A DNA stretch of 59,472 nt. Source: Fragilaria radians (taxonomy: Eukaryota; Bacillariophyta; Fragilariophyceae; Fragilariales; Fragilariaceae). A program made the position numbers and the translations under genes. The notes under the pieces were generated by a model that saw only the letters and a program-made list of their open reading frames with translations, was not told the origin of the DNA and made no database searches. Location: the NCBI GenBank assembly GCA_900642245.1, contig CAAAJI010000079.1, forward strand, positions 145,925-205,396. The letters run 5' to 3'. This document shows positions 1 through 9,374 of the stretch, piece after piece; positions within the stretch are counted from its first letter, which is position 1, and every line of letters starts with the position of its first letter.

Positions 1-2636
1 AGGAGACGTTTCTCATCACAAGACTTAGTACCACTTAACCAAAGGCTGCATAAGTAGCGGCTTAAAAATCTTTGTCCTTCCATAGGACTAAATACGGAAG
101 AATGAAAGTGTTGAAGGAGTACACCAGAACTTAGTGCTGCCTCTCGAATCGCTGCGGCTATATGAGGAACGTGATTGGAGATGAGATGAAGGAGGAGAGC
201 ACAATTCTCGATGACGACAGGAGTTTCACAACGCAACAATTGCAGTAGAATATGATATTCTTTTCCTAGAGCATTAACGAAAACGTTAAAATGCTCGGGA
301 TTAGTTGTGTCATGATTGGAACAAAGGACACTTTGCAACAAATCACTGGTAACTGCGATGATCAAGTCAGAGTCAGGTCTTTTCCTTCCTGCATCATTTC
401 CTGTAGAATTCAAGAATCTTTTAATTATGGAATTGACCAAGTTGTGAGCTCCTGTGCTTAGTATCACCCTCTTATTCACGTATTCCGTTTCTTTGTCATA
501 CGGTGATAATGGGCATGCCATGAGAATTAGGAGTACACGAAAAGCCCAGTACTGACAAAATTCGTTTTCAATTTCAAAAAGAAGGGCAATGGCTTCTTGA
601 AATGTGCTGAGCTCAGCAGTGCCCTTAAAGCCAGAAATAGTATGCGAAAGTCGATATAGCACTTGAAAAATAGGTATTACGGCATTCTCTGATTGCCAAT
701 GCTGTCTTGAATCCTTTCTACTGTCCTCTGATAACAATGTTGCCGAAATACCCCAAAGAGCACCTATACTTCCAAGAATATATCTATTGTTATTGCTTTG
801 GGGTAATCCCTCTGCGTTAGGAGGGATGCTTGAAATAAATTCACGACATGCCTCAACAACCATTCTGCTTTCGTCGACAGCGCAGATAGGCTGTCCTGGC
901 TTTGTCGACGATTCGGTATTATGTGACAAGAACGAAAAAGCCGCAGTCGACACCGTGTACACTCGCTTGAGACAATACATGGGAATTGTGACTGACTGCT
1001 GAGCACTAGATTCCTCGTGTTGCGTTGAATGGGAAAGGTTATAACCAACGTTAGCGGTATTCGATACATCAATTGTCTTGTTTTTCGCAATGCTCATGGC
1101 TGCATCAAGGATCGATACTAGGAGTCCGTCGCGGTTTAGTGCAATGTATTGTCTTCTACAGCCTCGAATATACTCTATAGTTAGTTCATTTGAATCCATA
1201 TGGCGCACAAGGGTACGAATATCGACCAAAGACCTCATACTAACAACCTGCCCCCCTTCTAACTCAAGTAGATATCCTTTTGATGTTACTGCTAATTTTC
1301 TGGAGACGATACCACTAACCTGATCAGCACAAACAGAAGCGTGATAATGACGAGCGCTTTTTTTGGTAACGTCCCACGTCATTACGATACCTTCGTTTGA
1401 CCCCAGACTCAATCGCCACTCCAACCAACCGGACACTGTTGACGATGCATTCATCTTCAATTCGATTCCTAATGCTTCATAATGTGGACGCATCATCGTG
1501 AGGAGATCCGATCGACCAGTTCCATGAAGTCGGCCACTTTGAATGAAAAAGAGCCTCGATTTCGTCAACGCACTTCCGTTTCGCAGATAGAATATGATTC
1601 CAGAATTGTCATCACCTGTGAAACTAACAGCAACAATATCTACGTAGGCATATGTTTGAACAATTTGCAAGGATGCGGAATGTAATTCTTGAATTCCATG
1701 TGGACACACGCGGAACGACATAGCGACACGCGATCCGACGCGTGTATATCGAACGCAATCATGAAAGATAGGCCAATTCGAATTTTTACTTGTCTCAAAC
1801 ACAACCTTCGATTCCACCAGCGCCGACAAAGCTTGGTGACGCTCTATGTTGTGGCACTTAAATTTCAGATTCTCACCTGAGATTTGTAACTTGATGATAC
1901 CATCTTCTTTTGTCGAGACCTTCCAATCCGTCAAGGCCTCGTAAGACCATGTATTGGTGACGCGGTGAGAATCTGGATCGATAGTACAAAATCGATCTTC
2001 GTATAAACGCAACAAGCGCAAGTATCCAGTTCTCCATGATCTCACTTTTGTAACCTGAAACTGATGTATAGGAAGGAGGGTTGTAACTATCTGCTCCTCG
2101 TGACATTTAATCATTGCCGTTGTTGGTTTAAAACCCAATTTAGGCGCATCTTCATCTTCTTGGGAGAAATGCTTGGCAACTGCTTTTATTCCAGAGGAAA
2201 GAGTTTGCGTTAAGGTTTCTTGCTTTTGAAAGATAGGTTCTGATTCCGAGTATGCCATTGCTTCGCTCATATGATGCACTGGATTGTCTCCCCGTAGTGG
2301 CGATTGTGACACTGTACTTGCGAGACTCATCGACGGCGTCTGATGATGGGGGAAAAGTTGCGGTGTTGGAACATCGTAACCACGACTCTGATGCTCCTGT
2401 TGTATCATTTGAGATTGTTGGATGCCTGGTTGATCCATGTGCATAGAATGATGAATAGTTTGCATCTTGGCAAAGTCTAAAGAACTTTGATTTTCCTGGG
2501 ATTTCAGATACTCTTGACTTTGTCCATATTCTTTTTGAAATCTATGGTATCCATGAATGTCTGCTCGTCCATCGTATGAGGTGTCCTCTCCTGAGCTATT
2601 GAGAACGTGTTGCTGCGGAGCCGTTGGAGTCGCCAT
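1..2636 (-). CDS. DNAJC13: RME-8/DNAJC13-like endosomal J-domain protein, N-terminal part (runs off left edge)
   Basis: An uninterrupted frame of 878 codons starts at the ATG at 2636 and is still open at position 1, so the 3' part lies outside the window. After a Gln/His-rich, disordered first ~180 residues comes the PH-like N-terminal pattern of RME-8/DNAJC13 (plant GRV2/KAM2): W-R-T-G-Y-L-R near residue 201, followed by the IDPDSHRVTNTWSY block. Further on, ELTIEYIRGCRRQYIAL (about residue 485) matches the family's FTIEFIKGQVRKY segment, and helical-repeat-like sequence follows. In animals and plants the family is a peripheral endosomal protein of over 2,000 residues that recruits Hsc70 through a central J domain. 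That domain is not in this window. No introns are needed. The Gln-rich N-terminal extension looks longer than in animals. The family call rests on motif order only. Confidence 0.72.
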   Translation of the reverse strand, partial: MATPTAPQQHVLNSSGEDTSYDGRADIHGYHRFQKEYGQSQEYLKSQENQSSLDFAKMQTIHHSMHMDQPGIQQSQMIQQEHQSRGYDVPTPQLFPHHQTPSMSLASTVSQSPLRGDNPVHHMSEAMAYSESEPIFQKQETLTQTLSSGIKAVAKHFSQEDEDAPKLGFKPTTAMIKCHEEQIVTTLLPIHQFQVTKVRSWRTGYLRLLRLYEDRFCTIDPDSHRVTNTWSYEALTDWKVSTKEDGIIKLQISGENLKFKCHNIERHQALSALVESKVVFETSKNSNWPIFHDCVRYTRVGSRVAMSFRVCPHGIQELHSASLQIVQTYAYVDIVAVSFTGDDNSGIIFYLRNGSALTKSRLFFIQSGRLHGTGRSDLLTMMRPHYEALGIELKMNASSTVSGWLEWRLSLGSNEGIVMTWDVTKKSARHYHASVCADQVSGIVSRKLAVTSKGYLLELEGGQVVSMRSLVDIRTLVRHMDSNELTIEYIRGCRRQYIALNRDGLLVSILDAAMSIAKNKTIDVSNTANVGYNLSHSTQHEESSAQQSVTIPMYCLKRVYTVSTAAFSFLSHNTESSTKPGQPICAVDESRMVVEACREFISSIPPNAEGLPQSNNNRYILGSIGALWGISATLLSEDSRKDSRQHWQSENAVIPIFQVLYRLSHTISGFKGTAELSTFQEAIALLFEIENEFCQYWAFRVLLILMACPLSPYDKETEYVNKRVILSTGAHNLVNSIIKRFLNSTGNDAGRKRPDSDLIIAVTSDLLQSVLCSNHDTTNPEHFNVFVNALGKEYHILLQLLRCETPVVIENCALLLHLISNHVPHIAAAIREAALSSGVLLQHFHSSVFSPMEGQRFLSRYLCSLWLSGTKSCDEKRL

Positions 2637-3807
2637 GACAGAGAAATAGAGTACAAGTTTTTGTTGGGATCCACTTAAACCCAATCCTTAATGATTGCAA
2701 AAGAATTCATTCCATATCTTGTTTTGGTTTGAGAACCCAAAACTGCCTCCATATAAAATAAACGACACAACGCTAACATTTACGTACTGTTAAGACGCTC
2801 TTGATAATGGAGGGGATATACAAAGGTGTAGGAAGGCTAAATTAACTTTCAAGAGCAAATGACCTTGAAATTTTGTTTAGCACTAAAAGAAAGCATAACA
2901 TGCTTTTCCCATCTGATAAAATCAATTGGTGGGATATGAGGATGCTCAAAGAATTTATATCAGGCTGAATTTCGTTCCTTCCACATCTATTTGAAAATAG
3001 TGAACAGGTAATTAGATAGTAACATGGGATATCGCAAAAAGGAACAATAAGAAACATTGGCCATTGATGATATCCTTACAATCATTTCTAGCTACTTTGT
3101 CTTTGCTCGTTTAATTGTGTCGTATTGCATGAGATAACTTACAGTTTTTTATTTTCAGAGTTTTAGGTTTGCAATATCAATGCTATTTTCATTTCTAAAT
3201 CCAACCCCCCTCACTCAGTTTTGAAGACTTGGCATGAGTTTTGCATGCGAAGTAAGGATAAAACCTTTGAATTGGGAAGATTTTTGATGTATTGCATGAG
3301 ATAACTTACAGTTTTTTATTTTCAGAGTTTTAGGTTTGCAATATCAGTGCTATTTTCATTTCTAAATCCAACCCCCCTCACTCAGTTTTGAAGACTTGGC
3401 ATGAGTTTTGCATGGGAAGTAAGGATAAAACCTTTGAATTGGGAAGATTTTTGAAAAAGATGTAGACTATCAAATTCATTCTTTATTGGCTAGGCTCTTA
3501 ATGAGGGAAAATAGCAGAAGTTTTAACTGTAAATGTTAAATTCGGATCCCCTGATTATCCAGATCTCTATGGCTTTCAGTACCTGATGATGTATCGATTT
3601 CGGTTCTGGTAGCACCTCGTCCGAATTTGCTGAAATACGTTCATTTTCACTTGTTTTGGTTAAAACTTTAGATTCATTCTATTATTTTCGGTACTTATTG
3701 ATCGCTTGCCAGAAATTTAGCAATTAAGGTATCCTGAGCCTTAACGTGTCAACGTTATGTTTCCCCTAATTTTGGTCGGAACAGACAAACACAAATAGGC
3801 CATGTAG
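2637..3807. other. Intergenic region between divergent genes
   Basis: This stretch separates the 5' ends of the RME-8-like gene (minus) and the unknown 398-aa gene (plus), so both promoters should lie here. The only structure I see is the 167-bp tandem duplication at 3122-3454. No convincing coding exon, RNA gene or TATA-like element stands out. Confidence 0.5.
3122..3454. repeat. Two-copy 167-bp tandem duplication
   Basis: The unit beginning GTATTGCATGAGATAACTT at 3122 repeats at 3289 with a period of 167 bp. I see only two or three differences (for example ATCAATGC against ATCAGTGC, and GCATGCGAAG against GCATGGGAAG), so the duplication looks recent. It lies about 350 bp upstream of the start codon at 3808 and holds a polypyrimidine-like TTTTTTATTTTCAG tract in each copy. 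Confidence 0.9.
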
Positions 3808-5004
3808 ATGACAGAGCACGCAAATCAGTTCGCCAAGACAATTTTGAAACAATGGATTCAAAATACGTTTTATGAAACATTTCTTCAATCTTTGCGACCA
3901 CAACTGGAACTAATTAACGATGAAATTATGATTTCTCCTAGCATGTTGGAAAACTGTAACAAGATTTGCTCACAGCTTGCGAAACATTGGCAAGAACGGT
4001 TACGAGATATCGGTCAACACGACGCAGCAAATTGTGTTCAGGAAATAGCGGAAACAGGCCATTTTTCGAGTCCGAGCACAAATACTAGTGAAGAAAGCGG
4101 CGAAACTGACTTGGGTAGGGAGGAAAGCGATATTGCTTCTGTTGCGGACATTGATTCAGACCCTTTGAATCATCCCGGAATCCATGAGAACACAATGCCA
4201 ATTGCAAAGTTGCACCGTTTATTATCCACAGCGTCTAATATTGAGAGCGTAGAAGAAACTTTGAATTTGATGGGGAAATTAGGCCAAACTCAATGGCCCT
4301 TGGACTGGCGACTTGTGGAGGATTATTGTAATCATGAACTGGTAACTCGACTTCATGGAAGAAACCCTCAGGTGCAATTTGAGATAGTTCCAAGAGATTC
4401 CGTCCAGGAAAAAGATGACGATGTTATACAAAGCATCCGGATGAAACGATTACTCAAGCGTAAACTACTACCAACAGATTCGAGTAAAGCTAAAGCTCGT
4501 GGGAGACCAGGGAAACGATTTGCTGACGAAGATAATTTTGAAGAAGAAAGTAGGCCTGCATCTGACCAACCCCAAGTTGTGCAGTGGAAATGGGAAAGTA
4601 TCAAAGATACCATAGACAACAAAGAATCTCTGGAAGCAGCATTTGTTCATTCGAGTACAGAACTCGACCCCTCAATTACCATTCAAGGTCGACTTCGATT
4701 CGTTGGTCGTTCAGAGCTCGCAATAGTAAATGCCAAAAATCTGTTCAAGGAAAAAACCACAGACCTTCAAAGACGCAGATTACTTACTTCGTGCATAAAG
4801 CATCGACTAGAAGGAAGTGACATCATACGTGACTCGCGAAGGACACCGTCAAGCAAGGTCATACGCACGCGCAACAGAAATCAGCACTTCTTGGAATTCG
4901 ACTTAAAAAACTGTCTAGTTGACTGGAACGGAAAGCTTCTCGCATATTCCACTTTGGATGTTACTTTGCTGGACGAAGATGCTGCACAACTTGATTCACA
5001 CTAA
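3808..5004 (+). CDS. Unrecognised 398-aa protein with basic AT-hook-like patch
   Basis: A single-exon frame of 398 residues starts at an ATG and ends LDEDAAQLDSH. I do not recognise the family. The first ~85 residues are predicted helical with spaced Trp/Leu residues. An acidic Ser/Thr/Glu-rich linker follows (about 88-125), then a second helical block containing GQTQWPLDWRLVEDYC (about 159-175). Around residues 222-238 lies a Lys/Arg/Gly cluster with GRPGKR, reminiscent of an AT-hook core but with no second copy. The C-terminal 140 residues look globular. The basic patch allows a nuclear DNA- or RNA-binding role, but this is a guess. Codon use and length argue for a real gene. Confidence 0.6.
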   Translation: MTEHANQFAKTILKQWIQNTFYETFLQSLRPQLELINDEIMISPSMLENCNKICSQLAKHWQERLRDIGQHDAANCVQEIAETGHFSSPSTNTSEESGETDLGREESDIASVADIDSDPLNHPGIHENTMPIAKLHRLLSTASNIESVEETLNLMGKLGQTQWPLDWRLVEDYCNHELVTRLHGRNPQVQFEIVPRDSVQEKDDDVIQSIRMKRLLKRKLLPTDSSKAKARGRPGKRFADEDNFEEESRPASDQPQVVQWKWESIKDTIDNKESLEAAFVHSSTELDPSITIQGRLRFVGRSELAIVNAKNLFKEKTTDLQRRRLLTSCIKHRLEGSDIIRDSRRTPSSKVIRTRNRNQHFLEFDLKNCLVDWNGKLLAYSTLDVTLLDEDAAQLDSH

Positions 5005-5807
5005 AATGTAAACATGTGGATTCCTTGATTCTCCAATATATAAATACAAAGTTATCCACGTTCTAATTTACAATAAGGATCCTATGTCTATGCTTAATCA
5101 TTCACTTGAACTTCATGAAACTATGTTCACTTTGTCAAAATGAAATACTTACTTTTCACAACTGGCAGTGTAGCTAGAGATAGACAGAAAATGCAGGGAG
5201 AAAGCCCATTTTCTTGTGCCTATCGATCCCAAGCTTGGCACAATTAATGCAATTGATAAAAGTTTAACAAAAGCAATCTCCTAATGTAAAAAGTTAGTAC
5301 ATTTTTAAGGGCAATTTTCGGGAAAGAAGAATTTAACTTGATCACTAATGTGTAATAGAAGAAGTTTTCTTATTTAACAGGGTTAGAGAAACGTATGACC
5401 AACGCATTGAATTGAGGTACTAACAAAAGATATCCCGTTGAGAATATGAACCTTAAATTTTTATTCGCATTAGAATAAATATACACTCCAAGAAAGAAGG
5501 CGGAAGAGTGATATAAATCTAAATTGGAAAGCTCGATCGATCCAAAACAGAGAAAACTAGAGATATAATTCAATCAAACAAAGTAACTGCAGTCATTGCC
5601 GTCATTCTTTTGAAAGCATTTGATTGAATGTATGTTTGGTGATCTCAGAATGCATTGCGATTTTGCTTTCTAGCCTTTACGTTAATTCAAAGTACGGTCA
5701 TCTGCTAGGAGACTAAACTCATTGTAGTGTTGCATAAACCCTAAAAGAAAGCACAATTGAAAACATGATACAAAGTTAAGGTTTGCGATTTATATTCTAT
5801 TCCAAAT
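5005..5807. other. Intergenic, no feature recognised
   Basis: AT-rich sequence between two convergent genes (plus gene ending at 5004, minus gene ending at 5808). Short open frames here have no coding character. It presumably contains both 3' UTRs. Confidence 0.5.
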
Positions 5808-6137
5808 CTAATGCAAATTGCGAACTGCCCAAAAGTCGTGTTTCGTGATATCATGAAACATCCACTTTTCACAAGTTGAACACCAACGCCAAGTTTTTCC
5901 ATCATGTTTCATAACATTAACGCCATTCGTCGGAGCCATAGTCTTCCACTCCACATCCTTCACCTTGAACTTCTCCCCATTGACTGTAACATAATTGATA
6001 GAGTCCTTCCCAGAAGCATTTGATTCCTCACTTTTCGACTTGTCATCCGTCACAGTAACTGGAAAAACCTTTTCAGACCTCATCGACGAGCCAGAGTGTT
6101 TGCTGCGTGATGATGGGATGGTCATAAATGGAGGCAT
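5808..6137 (-). CDS. Small protein with C-terminal CxxC...HxxxxH knuckle, possibly gag-derived
   Basis: From the ATG at 6137 the frame gives about 109 residues; the open frame extends 17 codons further without an ATG to an upstream stop. The middle is Ser/Lys/Asp-rich and probably disordered. The last ~45 residues contain TVNGEKFKVKDVEW, then WRWCSTCEKWMFHDITKH, a compact Cys-x2-Cys-x5-His-x4-His arrangement framed by Trp. Similar Trp-framed knuckles are common in gag regions of stramenopile copia elements, so this may be a domesticated or stranded gag fragment. It could equally be a short stand-alone zinc-binding protein or the last exon of a longer gene. No other retroelement domain flanks it. 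Confidence 0.4.
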   Translation of the reverse strand: MPPFMTIPSSRSKHSGSSMRSEKVFPVTVTDDKSKSEESNASGKDSINYVTVNGEKFKVKDVEWKTMAPTNGVNVMKHDGKTWRWCSTCEKWMFHDITKHDFWAVRNLH

Positions 6138-6901
6138 TTCTATTTTAACGATTGCTATCTTGCTCGAGTCTTGGAAATTATGAGACAAAGATTAACTTTC
6201 TTTCATTTTAATTGTACCGTTGAAGTGTCCACGTAACGTGTTTCCAAAAATGGAACCTTTTTCTAGTTGCAACGTGTTTCCAAAAATGGAACCTTTTTCT
6301 AGTTGCAACGTGACTCGCACGATCTCTCTATTCGATGAACCGAAATTGATAGCTGAAATAGGTCACTGAATGCGATACGAAATTGCCATGGTAAGCCGTA
6401 CAAATGCGAACTATACTTTATCATTGGATGCAACTTTGATCACAGGTAAGGATGATATTACAAAGAAGATTTCGCTTTAATCCATCTTTCTCTAGATCAT
6501 TAGATTATTGGAGACACCATCAAACTCATAATTTTAGTTATCAGTGTTACTGGCCGATGCAGCATTGTCACTAAGCATCTTCTTTCTGATAAAAAGGTTG
6601 AACGACTCATCTCCATTGCGTTACGAAAGGTGATGATACTTCCCTTGAAGTGATTCCAGTTGATGATTAAGGTGGTATCATAAGAACTTTGAGACTGAAG
6701 AGAGAAGAAAAAGAAGTCCGATCAAATGTACTTCATGATCTTTTTTCCAAACGACGAACTTCGTGATGTCATCGACATATCCATGATTGATTTTTTGGTA
6801 ATGGAAATCGGTCAAATCGTTGGACACGTCCGTTCATTTCTACCCAAGTCTGTTCAAAGAACTACACTATGATCTCATAAATACTGAAGTTCGAATCGAT
6901 T
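6138..6901. other. Intergenic region with short tandem repeat
   Basis: Upstream of the formin gene. It holds the 36-bp tandem repeat at 6235-6312. The rest (6313-6901) has short open stretches in several frames but nothing I can assign. An in-frame stop at 6878 limits the formin start to 6902 or later. Confidence 0.45.
6235..6312. repeat. 36-bp direct tandem repeat (2.2 copies)
   Basis: The unit starting AACGTGTTTCCAAAAATGG at 6235 is repeated exactly at 6271, and a third partial copy (AACGTG) begins at 6307. It lies about 100 bp upstream of the small zinc-knuckle gene's 5' end and about 600 bp upstream of the formin. Confidence 0.9.
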
Positions 6902-9294
6902 ATGAAAATGAGGCTATATGAAAGGAGGTCGAAAATTCAGCACAATGCTTGTAAGAAACCATCGCTTAGCTTCATTCCGAAGGCAGAATATAGGAAACCT
7001 ATATCCAGAAAGTATCATGTTGTTGCCAAAGCCCAGGCCGATCAGACAGTTTCCAATCAAACCTCTTGTGATCTACCTATTGATTGCCATGGTCTTCTTG
7101 AAACCTATTCGGCAAGGGGAATCGTTGACGAAGAGTTATGTGCCATTGACCCGCTTAAGTCAAATTTTAGCATGAACAAATTTTCCTCTGACGAGCCAGA
7201 TTCTATGGATTTCTGTGATGTTGCAAGCGTTGTAAGTGAACATCAGCGACATGAGGAATTCATGATGGAAGCGCTCCCAGTCCTTCGCAACCTGGATGAT
7301 ATTTTGCTTCAAGCCCGGGCGATGTCAAAAGAAGGAAATAGTGATACACACAGAAGGGATTGCTCTTTCACTGCACCTTTGAATATGGAAGCAGGAAACT
7401 TCATGGATGCTCGAGATGATTATTCCATATATAGCCAGCCGGGGGGTTTCAGAAGGACAAAGAACACTACAAACTTTCACATTCCATCCATTTCCACAGA
7501 AAAGTCGTTCAATCGAAGGGGGAAAAGTAGTTCTAGCCTACAAAGTTACTTGAAATCTACAAGAGTGACGACACCTGTGGTTGACGAAGAGTTTTCTCCT
7601 GAATTTGATACATACATTGGAAAGTCGCTTGATCCTACGGTGCTCTTGAATACGTTCGCAATACCGACACAAGAAGCAACAAACAATTATTCAGCCAAGT
7701 CAAGAAAGCCTGAAAACGAAGAATCTGATGAAGATTCTAATTCTTATCCCTATATAGAGGCAGAATATGTGAGAATTCCAAGTAGAGGAAGGTATATACG
7801 ATCAGACTACTACGGATCACCAAAAGCTGTGTTTGATCACGGCTCTGCAAGGAAAGGATTGGAAATGTCTAGTCAAAGTCAAAGCTTACGACAAGAAATT
7901 TTTCGCTTTCAAGATGATGCGACAAAAATAATATTCGACAAAGGGAGGATTGGCGAGGGAAGTGAAAGCGAGGATGCACTGATTTACGCGAATGAAAGCA
8001 GAGGAAAGGTTTCGAGCATCGAAGTGGCAAATCATTTGTTCTCAGAAGACTGGATTTATACAATACCATTTCAATCAGCAAGGCAAAATTGCTCAAGTGT
8101 TTCGACTACAATTCGCGAAATTGAAACTTGTCCCCAAATCCAATTGAAAATGTACAAAAACGATTCATACCAAAAGGATACAAGAGGACAAATGCCGGTA
8201 CAGGGGAGCGTTCACAAAGGATTCAACCAGATTGAAACATACGAATTAGAAGCAGAAGTAATTAGTCGAATTCGCTCGAGAAAGGTTGAAATGATGCTCA
8301 CCCAAATGAACAAAGATCACAGCACAATTATAAGCGCAATCAATAATCTGTAAGTCTTTTGCCAAGAATCAAATGGTTTTGAAAATATTCTGTCTTGGCG
8401 TCCTTATACAGTGAACATGACATTTTCACACCACATCAAACAACAGAAATTATATCCTGTCTTCCAACGGTTACCGAGGGTGCGTTGTTGAGATCTTCCC
8501 TCAGTCACTCATACCGATCAAATAGAAACCTGTGTGATTGCGAAAACTTCTTGATACAACTCATGGACGTGCCACAAGTAAGAAAGAAATTGGCTGTCAT
8601 TCAATTTATGCAACAGTTTGAAAGCAACCTCAACGACTTTAGACAAAAAGTCAACATCTTTCAAAAAGCTTACAAAGAAATACTCGGATCTACTCGACTG
8701 CGAATTATTCTTGACGTTTATCTACGACATCTCAACCGAAAGAACCTGAAAAGTCATGAGAAAGTGTCAAAAGCAATCGATAAAAAGATGTTACGTCACG
8801 CTGCGTCAGCTGTCCATAAGAAAGCCATGTCGTTGATTTGTCTTCAAGCTGAATTACCATCTATTTTTCATGCTGAGAATTTGCAATGGTCTTCCTTGTT
8901 TTTGGAAATGGATCGGATCGATGATAATCTTGATGAAGTTTGTGATTTGTTTGGAATGTCATCTTTGGGAGGGAATAGTTGTCAAAGCTTTGAAACGTCT
9001 TCATGTAATTCAGTGAAGACTGTCAATCATAAAGTTGATATGCTTTACAAACTACCAACAGGCCGTTTTATTTTGGACTCTTGCTACCAGATGACCATTT
9101 TACGTAATGAAATGAGAAAATCGAAGAAATGTTTATCTATAATCTTGGAACTGTTTGGAAACGACAATAGAGTGAATCAGCCGGACTCTATGCTGCATTT
9201 TCTATGCTCTCTTGTTAAAGATTTTGATTGTGCTATGAATGACATTGTGGCTCAAGAAGAACAGAGTAGGATAGTGTCTTTAACATTTAATTGA
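6902..9294 (+). CDS. Formin-like protein with C-terminal FH2 domain (two exons)
   Basis: Exons 6902-8349 and 8412-9294 join in frame across a 62-nt GTAAGT...ACAG intron to give 776 residues. Residues ~475-770 follow the FH2 pattern in order: an ISAINNLEHDI helix, the SCLPTVTEGALL motif, FLIQLMDVPQVRKKL, FRQKVNIFQKAYKEILGSTR, a lasso/knob-like helical stretch, and a terminal LFGNDNRV...FLCSLVKDFDCAMND segment. FH2 dimers nucleate and processively elongate actin filaments. The usual Gly-Asn-x-x-Asn motif is replaced by RHLNRKN, so the domain is divergent. The N-terminal ~470 residues are Ser/Asp-rich, apparently disordered, and lack a proline-rich FH1 or any GTPase-binding region I can recognise. 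It converges on the GT10 gene with an 80-bp gap. The FH2 assignment is good; activity is uncertain. Confidence 0.7.
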
Positions 9295-9374
9295 TTTTTA
9301 AGAATGGTTTGGGACCAGCTTAAGATTTAGATTTTAGGAGACCAGGTATGATGACCTGAAAAAACTTTAAGTCA

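Noticed and set aside
6885..6905. GTTCGAATC phrase resembling a tRNA T-loop
   Set aside because: No acceptor stem, D-arm or anticodon arm can be built around it.
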